Assembly: GCF_001577835.2 (NCBI RefSeq)
Contig: NC_029527.1
Span: 1,750,057 to 1,814,056, forward strand
DNA: 64,000 nucleotides
Direction of reading: 5' to 3'
Source of the DNA: Coturnix japonica
Taxonomy: Eukaryota > Chordata > Aves > Galliformes > Phasianidae
Position numbers and translations under genes: made by a program. Numbering within the stretch: the stretch's first letter is position 1; each line of letters starts with the position of its first letter. Positions 23,411 to 33,637 of this stretch are shown here, piece by piece. A model generated the notes under the pieces. That model was not told the origin of the DNA and ran no database searches. It saw only the letters and a list, made by a program, of their open reading frames with translations.

Positions 23411-23600
23411 GGACCAATCACATCTCGGAGCGCAGCACAAGCTCCGCCCACTCACACCAAGCCCCTCCCATTATGGGCGGGGCATACGTGCCCTCAGTGC
23501 GCATGCGCGTGCCCGTAGCCCTATATAAGGGCGTCCGCAGCGCGCTGGGCCGCAGTTCGCCTTCCGCCCGCCGTGAGGTGACAGCTGCGTGACGTCACTT
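23411..23600 (+). promoter_or_regulatory. ALAS1: ALAS1 core promoter
   Basis: Elements in order: CCAAT at 23414-23418; GC box gggcggggc at 23475-23483; a consensus NRF-1 site TGCGCATGCGCG at 23498-23509; TATA box TATATAA at 23522-23528; a likely start near the A at 23554; and a perfect cAMP-response palindrome TGACGTCA at 23590-23597, downstream of the start. NRF-1 (with PGC-1alpha) and CREB are established activators of vertebrate ALAS1, so the motif set fits the gene. The start point is inferred from TATA spacing. Confidence 0.8.
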
Positions 23601-23642
23601 CCGTCCGGCTGTAGCTGCGGCAGCGAGGAGGAGGAAGGCAGG

Positions 23643-26600
23643 ATGGAGGCGGTGGTTCGGCGCTGCCCGTTCCTGGCCCGGGTGTCTCAGGCCTTCCTGC
23701 AGAAAGCCGGCCCTTCCCTGCTCATCTACGCCCAGCACTGCCCTAAAATGATGGAGGCGGTCCCACGAGGCCTCGCTACCTCCGCAGCCCGCGGGCAGCA
23801 GGCGGAGGAGACCCCTGAGGCCCAGCCGGGTGAGTAGGCCCCGCTGTGCTGTGTGCATTAGCTCAGTGTCGCTTAATGCTTTGAAACCCAGCGGTCATTG
23901 AGTGGGGGTGACTCTGCTGTGGGCACAGCTGGGTTGGGGCCAAAGCCTGAGGCTGCTATGGGCTCATATGGGGCTGTATCACACCCTGGGGAGCCTCTCC
24001 TGGTGCTGAGGGTTGGGGTGAAGTGTTTGGAGTAGGAATCTCCCTCTTAAAGGTAAGTGAGGGATTTCAACCTTAGAAGGGTACAGTGCAGGGTTTAGCA
24101 TCCAAAGTCAGCCCCTCCTTGGGTATCATTAGCATTTCTTATGTAAATAACACATGAATGCCCAGTTAAGTCACTCTGAATGACTTGTGCTATGTGAGAA
24201 GTATGCAGAAAAGCTGAAGTAGCTATTAAAATGATAAACCCGAATTGCTTTCCTTTCTCTCTGCCCTCCCCAGAGGCCAAAAAAACCCAGCAGAACACAG
24301 ATGGGTCACAGCCTCCTGCTGGCCACCCACCTGCTGCTGCTGCTGGTCAGAACTCTGCCACTAAATGCCCGTTCCTGGCAGCTCAGATGAATCACAAGAG
24401 CAGCAATGTCTTCTGCAAAGCCAGCTTGGAACTGCAGGAGGATGTGAAGGAAATGCAGGTGGACAGGAAAGGTATGTATGGTATGCATTGGTTCCTTCTG
24501 AGAGCCTTTGGTACTTGATTTTCTTCTGCCCCATGCCAAGTGTAGCAGTCATTGAATACCTTATGTAGATAAGGTTATGGCAAATAGCAATAGAAAGTTG
24601 TAGAATGCAGGTATTAATGGTGTGCCTGCAGTATTGTGCAGTCATTGCCATGGGTGATCATCATTCAGAAGTCCTGTATGCAGTAGTTTGATACCCTGGT
24701 TCAAAGTGTGTGAAGTGGTTCTTTTTTACCCTAAGCAGGCTGCTGGGACAAGAGAGCTTTACCACAGTGCTGTTATAGACGAGGGTGGTAGGTACATAGA
24801 GAAGAAACAGGGTCAGGATACTGCTTTACAAATCTAAGCTTGAAAGCAAGTGAGCAGCAGCTCTTTATTCTGTAGAACTGAAGGGTGTTGGCTGACTTGC
24901 AATCCTGGTGCAGAAATGCTGTCCTTCAAGGAAGAAACTTTTCACCAATGTCAATAAAACCTTGCCATACACCTCCAAAAGGAAGCCTGTTTTCTCCTTT
25001 TTAGTTCTGGAGGTGGAAAGGAAGCTGCCAGTTAGAACTCTGCCTTCAGTTAGCTATGTACCAGTTTGTTCAGATGAGTGCTGTAGCTCTGTAGGATGGG
25101 GCTCTGAGTCATGATGTGAACCAAATGTGTTGTAAGGCAATACATGTGGTGGTGTGGTTGCGTTGTATGGGACAAAAAGGGAAACAAACCTTTCTCATCC
25201 AAATGACTGACCAGTGCAATGGCTTAATTTGGCAGGGGTAGATCTAGGCGCATGCTTTCTAAAGAATGAGGAGTTAGTTAAAAGTGTTTACCTCTCTAAA
25301 TTCAACCTAAACACCTCTATTTCAAACTGATTAGCTCACTGTAATCCATTATGATGTCTGTAGGTAAAGAATTTGCCAAAATACCAACTAATTCCGTGGT
25401 GAGGAACACTGAGGCTGAGGGAGAAGAGCAGAGTGGCTTGCTCAAGAAGTTTAAGGATATTATGCTGAAGCAAAGGCCTGAAAGTGTGTCTCATCTGCTT
25501 CAGGATAACTTGCCCAAATGTAAGACTATCTGGCAATACCCTCTCAGGTCTGCTCCCTTGTGATTACCTTTTTCCCCTGTGTGCTGAAGTCTTTTTGTTT
25601 CATTTCAGCTGTATCCACCTTCCAGTATGATCAGTTCTTTGAGAAAAAGATAGATGAAAAGAAGAAGGATCATACCTACAGAGTGTTCAAAACGGTGAAC
25701 CGAAAGGCACAGATCTTTCCCATGGCAGATGACTACTCTGACTCCCTGATCACCAAGAAGGAGGTGTCTGTCTGGTGCAGCAATGATTACCTGGGCATGA
25801 GTCGTCACCCTCGTGTGTGCGGAGCAGTGATGTGAGTAGGGCTGCATTCTTAAGAGATGCATTCAGTTTAGGGGTTGCTCTGCAGCAGCTTCTCTAGGCA
25901 GACTTCTGAAGAATTGATTGCGTTATGCTACATAAGCTGCTTCTGATGGTATTCTTGGTATAATTAAGCTTATGCTCCACTCTTCAGCTAGTGCAGGTAA
26001 CTTCATATTTGGTGTCAGGGCTGCAGAATTTACTTGTCAGTCCTTGCCCTTCATTTCCTCTGAAACCCCAACCACTACCAGTTAGACTGGATGGTGTGTT
26101 GCAACTATTCCCAGTAACTGATTCCTTAGTTCAGTGAAACCCTGAGTTATGCAGATTGTTCGAAGACCTTTAAAGCTAACAGCAGCTTTTTGCAGTCCTT
26201 CCCTTTTAAGATGACTTAAGGGTCACTGCTGAAGGTACTTCAGTACATATTAATCTCTGTAACAGTTGAATGTTAGTATCACTGATGTATCTTTTTGGGC
26301 CCTTTGTAGGGATACACTGAAACAACATGGTGCTGGAGCAGGAGGCACAAGAAATATTTCAGGAACAAGCAAATTTCACGTTGACTTGGAAAAAGAACTG
26401 GCTGATCTTCATGGAAAAGATGCAGCCTTGTTGTTCTCATCTTGCTTTGTAGCCAATGATTCCACCCTCTTCACTCTTGCTAAAATGCTGCCAGGTGAGA
26501 ATAAGCTCTATATTGTATTTGCTGCCAAGCACAGCCATGTCCTTAGCAGCTAAGAGAATGCTTTCCAGGTGTCTGCTCAGAGTGGAGGCTCATTGTACCC

Positions 26601-29600
26601 AGTGTCAAGTGTGCATTCAAATTATGTTCAGCTCCTTCAAATCGTGGTACTGAGCCTGAGCCCCAGGAGCTATTTACTGCAGAATGAATTGGAGGAAAAA
26701 GCACAGAATTTTCTGATCCCTCACTTAAATGCCACTTGAGAATTAGGCAGGAGGAGCTCAGTGTCCTCCTACTTGTGGGTGTGAATTTTTCTAGCCCTTC
26801 AGTGTGGTTCAGGAGGGGTTTCTTTCAACTTTAGAAGTTCTTGCACAAGATATTAAGAACTTAGAAAATACAGGAGGTTCTTCTTAATCTCAGGTGTCTA
26901 AACTAATACGAACCTAATATAGACCTGCCCTTCTGATTGAAGGCATTCCTTTCTGGAACTTGCTCCCCTTGCTCTTTGAATACATATGATGTATCAGATG
27001 CTGCTGGGCATCAGATGATGCTTTCTGTACTTGATGTGTGACTGGGTTGTTCCCTCAGGTTGTGAGATCTACTCTGATTCTGGAAACCATGCCTCCATGA
27101 TCCAGGGCATTCGAAACAGCAGGGTGCCGAAACACATCTTTCGCCATAACGATGTCAACCATCTTCGAGAGCTATTGAAGAAGTCTGATCCGTCTACCCC
27201 TAAAATTGTTGCATTTGAAACTGTGCATTCTATGGATGGTAAGGTGACATGGGCTGCTCTCTTTTTCCAGCTTTGCCAGTACTGAGATCTGTATTTTGGG
27301 TCTGAAAGCTATGAGTGTTTAAAGTGTAATGTCTGTCCAAGTGGAGTGCAGGGGGATCCTCAACTGCATTTTGCTTCTTTGGTCTGTAGGTGCTGTCTGC
27401 CCTCTGGAAGAGCTGTGTGACGTGGCTCACGAGCACGGGGCAATCACTTTTGTGGATGAAGTGCACGCTGTGGGGCTGTATGGAGCTCGAGGTGGTGGGA
27501 TAGGGGACCGCGATGGAGTCATGCACAAGATGGACATCATCTCTGGAACTCTTGGTATGCACGCTTTCACAGAAGCTTACATATTCAAAGGCTGCAAAGC
27601 TTCTGAGCAGCCAAATTAAGTGGGTTAAGTCAAAATCTGTCTATTCAAATGAACTTGCTAAGGGTTTATGGAGGAGGGGGGTTTAGTATTTTTCAGAAAG
27701 CCCAAAGGATTTAAGTATGTCCCAGTTTGGAAAGCATTTGTTAAGCTACTTACTTTGTCTTAAATCTTTTAGGTTAGCATTCTTGTTTTAAATGAGCTAG
27801 TAAAAAAGAAAGAGTCCCGAGTCAATTCAGGTGAGAAATCTAGCAGGGTAGCACTCTGTATGTAGTTCTTTATGTGAAATGGAGTGTTCCTAATCCAGAA
27901 ACCTGAGATGGGGGGGTTACGTAAAAAGGCTTGGCAAGAGCTGAAGCAACTGCTATTATCTGAGGAGAATGCAGGCTTGGCAGTGAGTTTACTGCTGCAA
28001 ATGGGAAAGTTGTTTAAACAGCACCTAAAACATAAATAAAACTTAGTAGGGGAGTTAGTGGCTCCAGCTCTTACAGCTTCATGAGTGCTTCTGTTTTCAT
28101 TAGGATGTGACCCTCAACGCTCAGGTTTTGTGTGTGGCTCTGCTTGAGTACCAGAGCATCCCCCTATTTGGGAAGGAAGCACTGATCACGCAGAGTAACC
28201 ACCATGCATGCTCCTAAGGAGTGCAGGCTATTTCCAGCATCTCTGGAGCAGATTTAAAGTAATCTGCTGAGAGACTTAGTGTTGATCTTCTCGGGTCATT
28301 ACCACAGTCTGTGCTTCTGAGGTCTTCCCCAAATCAGAAGGTGGGTGTTTGATGTGATCCAGGACTATCCTTGCTGTGTAGAAACTCAGGTGTTATGAGG
28401 ATTGGTTTAGAGACAAAGCTGCAACATGTGCAAAGTGCAGGTGAGATGAGAGGGAGGGGCTGAGATGGTTGCCTACCACACACTCCCAACCATTCCAATG
28501 GGTGGAAGGAAGAAGCTTGGGTTACTTACACTTGTGATTTCTGTATTGTTTTTTAGGCAAGGCCTTTGGCTGTGTGGGTGGATACATCTCCAGTACAAGT
28601 GCTCTGATAGACACTGTCCGTTCATATGCTGCTGGTTTCATTTTCACTACATCCCTGCCACCCATGCTCCTGGCTGGTGCCCTCGAATCTGTCCGAACTC
28701 TGAAAAGTGCTGAGGGACAAATCTTGAGGCGCCAGCACCAACGCAATGTGAAGCTTATGAGACAGATGCTGATGGACGCAGGGCTTCCTGTAGTACACTG
28801 CCCAAGTCACATCATTCCAATAAGGGTGAGTGTTTAAGATCTCTGATAGAGGGCCTTGGTGCCTGTGGTTGTGGTCAGATTGTTTCCCAGTATTAATAAA
28901 TACTCATGAAATTCAAGCTCTGTCCTCTTACATGCTGTGAGTCTGGCTTACCTTTCATGTCATAAAGGCTGTAAGTTGACTTCAGCCCACTATAAATGTT
29001 GTGAAGTAAAATGATAGTGTATGAAACTCGTGGTCTGAAAGTATAGATGAGACATAGATGCTAGAAACAAGCCAGTAGAAAGAACTCGGGTACAAACAAT
29101 TACCTGCTGAGGCTGCAGAGGGCTCTAGAGTGGAAGCTCTCAGTTCCTATGTCTGATGGATATCCTATTTAGTGGGTGTAAGGGAGGCTTGTCATGTTTG
29201 ACTCCTGTGGCTGATGGAATTAGGCTGACAACTTCTGCTACTTTGTGTGTTCTGGTTGATACTGAAACTTAAACTTTGGAATTTCAGGTTGCAGATGCTG
29301 CTAAAAATACAGAGATCTGTGACAAGCTGATGAGCCAGCACAGCATCTATGTCCAAGCCATCAACTACCCCACAGTTCCTCGTGGAGAAGAGCTGCTACG
29401 TATTGCTCCTACACCTCACCACACCCCTCAGATGATGAGTTATTTCCTTGGTGAGTAGATTCATGCTTTAGTAAGACAAAAAGACTGGGCTGCTTATGCA
29501 ATCTTTAAGATAAAGATAAGACTTAGGAAATGATTAAATTTTAAATGGTATCAGCTGGATAATGCTTACTGCAGCTCTTATGTCCTACACTTGTGTGACT

Positions 29601-30061
29601 AACATGAGCATGAGCAGTGAAAGCCAACAGGCTGACCTAGAATACTGTGCTCTCCCAGTGCATTCCTACATCCAGCCACTTCTGTCCCAGTCACTCCTGC
29701 TGGGGCTGCTTGTATGTTGTCCAAACAACCACAACCTTAACAAGAGAAGATTAACTACAGCCCTGTTGCATCATTCTAGAGGTGATTTATGTCCTAAACA
29801 GTCTTTTCTTTCCTGGGATAAATGTTCTGTCAGTTCTCTTTGGCTGAAGAAATCCGATGTTCTGAGATGTGATCTTGGTGTGTTTCCTTCTTCATAACAG
29901 AAAAGCTGCTGGCTACATGGAAGGATGTTGGGCTGGAGCTGAAGCCTCACTCATCAGCTGAATGCAACTTCTGCAGAAGACCTCTCCACTTCGAAGTGAT
30001 GAGTGAAAGGGAAAGATCCTACTTCAGTGGCATGAGCAAACTAGTATCTGTCAGTGCATGA
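23643..30061 (+). CDS. ALAS1: 5-aminolevulinate synthase 1 (housekeeping ALAS)
   Basis: Mitochondrial PLP enzyme that condenses glycine and succinyl-CoA to 5-aminolevulinate, the rate-limiting step of haem synthesis. Coding exons: 23643-23829, 24274-24471, 25364-25519, 25609-25831, 26310-26494, 27059-27238, 27390-27554, 28557-28825, 29288-29450, 29901-30061. All have GT-AG junctions and matching phases, giving 628 aa, close to the ~635 aa of chicken ALAS1. Three haem-regulatory Cys-Pro motifs are present: RRCPFL (C8), QHCPKM (C33) and TKCPFL (C94). The catalytic lysine in GTLGKAFG is K433, split across an intron boundary. [10 protein letters not shown] and the [12 protein letters not shown] loop are intact. 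The TATA box lies 120 bases before the ATG, so no separate non-coding first exon is needed. The ATG starts the conserved [10 protein letters not shown]. Relative to remembered chicken sequence, two short losses fall in the presequence; the core is unchanged. The gene is complete. Confidence 0.98.
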
Positions 30062-30195
30062 AAGTAATGGTGTTCATCTTATTCTTATCTAGTTCTCATA
30101 TCCAATCAGTAGCATTTTTAAATTACTTAATAAGCATTTTAATCATAGTTAAAGCACTACGCTCTGAGAATAAATTTCTAGAGCCCCTGCCCACT
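30062..30195 (+). other. ALAS1: ALAS1 3'UTR and polyadenylation signal
   Basis: AATAAA lies at 30169-30174, about 108 bases after the TGA stop (30059-30061), so the 3'UTR is probably short. A later signal cannot be excluded. Confidence 0.6.
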
Positions 30196-31870
30196 TGTGT
30201 TTTTGCTTCTTTTCTATTTAGCCTCCACAAGATGAAGTATCAGTGGTTAGAAGGGCATCCCATTGAATTAAAGGTGCTCTACACCAACTGTCAGCTGGAC
30301 TCTTTTCAGTGAGTTTCCTACTTCTTTATGAGGTGTAGGTTTATTATGGAAAGAGAAGATTTAGTGATACTGGGTGTTCCTCAGTCTGGCTTTGTTCTTC
30401 CTTCATGCTTGTGCTCTGTAGGCATCTAACCCTGCTTACCCCTGTCTGGGTAGGAGATGGGAGGTTGCTCATGGTTGGCAGAGTCCCACTAAGTCTGCAT
30501 TCCTGAGTCTCTGAGCTCACCTTCAGTGGAAAAACTGCTTGTCAGTGACTGGTCTTTAATCATTCAGGTCTTGGGCAGGTCTGACACTGCTGCTTTTGCA
30601 ACCTTTGAGGAAATTTGCATGGCAAATTGGTTAACAGGCCTGTTCGAAGCTGTCATGCATAGTGGAGTCAGGGGGAAGTAATTCTTTGGGTGTATGTATG
30701 CATTGAGAAGGCGATACTAGCATGAAGGCCTGGGCAAAGTGCTGCACTGCTTCCTTCATGCACAGGCATGTCCTGTAACTGCTGCAGGCTTGTTTCCACA
30801 AGTCTCTTGCACGGCTCCTCTGGGTGCTTCTCTCAGCATGTAGGAAGCCAGTGCACCACTGCTGGTAGGGCTGCAGGCTGTGAGGTTGCCATGAGGGTCC
30901 ATTCTAGTGTTGCGAACAGCCACAAACTGGAGCAAAGTCATCATCTCTGCCCACTGATTATGGGGCAAACAAACATTGCTTTGCTGCTCCAAAGAGCTTA
31001 TCTTTCCCTTGCTGTGGCACTAATTGTTCTTAGGAATCTTCCAGTGCTTCTGGGAGGAAAAAACATGATGCTTCATTCTGGTGGCCTTGCCTTGCAACAA
31101 GCAGCTTGTGCCTAAGGCTGTGTGAATGTGCAGCGCCACTGCAGGCTCTTTTCTCATCAGCAGTTGTAACTGGAGATGCTGATGGAAAAGCCTCTCCTAG
31201 AAGAGCATCCCAAGCAGCATGATGTGTTTGCAATGCCAGGAGCACAGTTAGCCTGTGTGTGATGTTCAGTGCCTCTGCACTTGTTCACAGCTGCTGTGGT
31301 GCATTCCCTTAGCTTGCACAGGTAAGCAAGGGCTGAAGGCAGGGCCGGAGTGCAGTGAGAGGTGAACAGGGGCAACCATCGAAGCTGCAAAGAGTGACAA
31401 AACCAATGGCACGTGGAAATGAGGCATTTCTCCCCATTGAAAAAGGACAAAGAATGAAAAACCAAACACAGATTGTTTCCCAGCAAACAAAGCTGGAATG
31501 GTGGGTTGTGTAACTACCGGTGGTTATGTAAGCACGACTTTGGTTTCTGGAAAATAATAGAGGAAGTAATTGGTAAAAGATGTTTTAAGTGTGAAAGCGC
31601 TGCTAAGATCTGCCTGTTGACCAATAGGGGCAACAGAGCTCATGCAGCTGAGTGTTGCATAGCCCTAATTGCATCTCCCTCGTTTCTCAACCCATTATTT
31701 ACACTACTCCTGGAAGTGCAAAGTGCAGTAAAACATCCTGAATGCAAAGAAAAGCACAACTTGGCAATGGGTGCAGATGCACAGCTGAGGGTGACCCATG
31801 GATACCCCCATAAATACCCAAATGCTGGGACCACGGAAGCCCCCAGAGAGCAGCAGGGCAGCAGACTGCT
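30196..31870. other. ALAS1-TWF2 convergent intergenic interval; no TLR9
   Basis: About 1.7 kb between the ALAS1 poly(A) signal and the TWF2 poly(A) signal. In mammals TLR9 occupies this place. No leucine-rich repeat, TIR domain or remnant frame could be recognised on either strand. Nothing else is supported here. Confidence 0.6.
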
Positions 31871-33637
31871 TTAAAAATACTTTATTCTTTAGAAAATACA
31901 GCATTCAGTACAGTGTGCTCCGCTCCCCCCAGGCTTCACACCCCCCTCCCTGGGGCACCCCAACATGGTCAAGGCAACATCGGCACATTCACCAGTGAGC
32001 TGGGAAGGGCACAGGAGCAGCCCTGGTGTTACCATTGCCCAGGGGTGTGGGGGAAGCAGGCCTTGCTGGTACCCAGCAGCAAGGTGCTCTCCTTCCCAGA
32101 CCCTCTAAGAGAAGCCAATTCCCACTGAGCCCCTGGGAACAGCCCTTGGTGGTCAGCGATATCCTCTATGCTGTGAGCTCAATTGAGCCCCAGCTGGCCT
32201 TCCCTGGGGGGGGGTGGCCTTCCAGGGGCTCAGGGCTTTATCCCATTTCCCACCCCCTTTTCCTTGCCAAGGGCAATGTCCAGCCACCCCCCTCTCTCAC
32301 TTGGGTGCCAGCCTGGACCAGAGGTTCGTCCCACAGATGACAACACTAAGAATTAATGGAGCAGTCAGGCCAGCCCCAACCCCTGCCTTGCAATCACACT
32401 ACAAACACTGAGGCACCCCTGTGCTGATAAAAGCACAGAGATGGGGATGAAGCTTATAGGGGAGGATGAAGTACAACGACAGACAGCACAGGGGACAGGG
32501 GCGGCTTGAAATGGGTTCTGGCTCCTGTCTCTAACCCAGCCGTAGGGCTGAGGCAGGGCTGTAACAGCTCCCTCCAAGGGAAAAGGCAGTCCTTGGTGGG
32601 TCAGAAACGGGATCCAAATAATGCCAACAGGCACAGTAACCTTTCTCCAAAGTCGGGTGGAGCTCAGACCTTGCCCTGTGCCAAGACTGGACCGAAGCAA
32701 AGCTGGGTGCTGCCCTCCCTCCTCCCATGTCCGTGAAAAACTGACTTCAAAGTCCGCTGAGCTACATCCCTGTGCCCCAGTGGCCCCGAGGACCAGGCTC
32801 AGACCCAGGGGGCTTCACAGCCAGCCCAGCCCAGAGGCACAGGGACCTAGAGCTGGGTGGGAGCAGCACAGAGTGGCTGTATGGGAAGCCACCAGCAGCA
32901 TCAGGAACCAGACAGCTGCTGCTTGCATATCCAGGGCCCCGGCTATGAGGATGCTCTGTATGACCGCTGAGAGTGAGAAGGGAAGGGGGAAGCATCTGTA
33001 CTCCCCAAAAGGCAAATCCAGATAGAACAAGGGCCCATCTCTCACCTGAGACAAATGCTCCTGCCAGGTGCTGGGGCTGCAGCAGCAAAGTCCCCCCTGC
33101 AGGGATGGGGCTGGGCTGCAGCCTGGAAAGGTTTGGGCAGCCATAGGACTTGCACAGTGGGACTCTGCTGAGCAAAGGCTGTAGGAAGAGGGAGGAGGAA
33201 AAGAAGCATTTAATGTTATCTGCTATTAAATCAACACCAGGTGCCAGGTCCTTCCTTTGCATAGAGCAGCTCATAGGTGAGTGAGTCCTCCTCTCAGTAC
33301 AGGTAAACCAAGAGAAAGATGCAGCTGGGACCAGAGTAGGCTGGGGACACGGTCCTACTGCTCCCATGCTTCCCCAGTTGCCCCCAGGCTCACACAAGGA
33401 CATGGAGAAAGAAACACAAACGCCCACAGCCTGTCCCCATCCCACCGCTCTGCGCCGGGAGAAACAGCCCGTCCTGATGCTCAAAAAGGAATGAAAAAGG
33501 GAAAAGAAGGGGAGGGGAAGGCTGAGGTGGAGGGAAAGATCCCCAGGTCAGCAGAAAAGCCTGGAACGAAGGGTTGGAAGCTGGGAAACGTCAGGGGGAT
33601 GCTGTCCATTCACCACCCGTCCCTGCCTCCTCTGGAT
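31871..33637 (-). other. TWF2: TWF2 3'UTR (probable)
   Basis: On the minus strand an AATAAA lies at 31881-31886 (TTTATT on the plus strand), downstream of the TWF2 stop at 33638-33640. If it is the main signal, the 3'UTR is about 1.75 kb. A weaker ATTAAA-type signal may lie near 33210. No conserved reading frame was recognised in between. Confidence 0.55.

Noticed and set aside
22972-23592. A 206-codon plus-strand frame with Pro-Leu-Trp-Ser-Pro repeats.
   Set aside because: It is a by-product of the ~10-bp minisatellite and runs straight through the ALAS1 TATA box.
23554-23642. An iron-responsive element in the ALAS 5'UTR.
   Set aside because: That element belongs to the erythroid gene ALAS2. 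No CAGTGN hairpin was seen here, and the three haem-regulatory motifs plus locus identify ALAS1.
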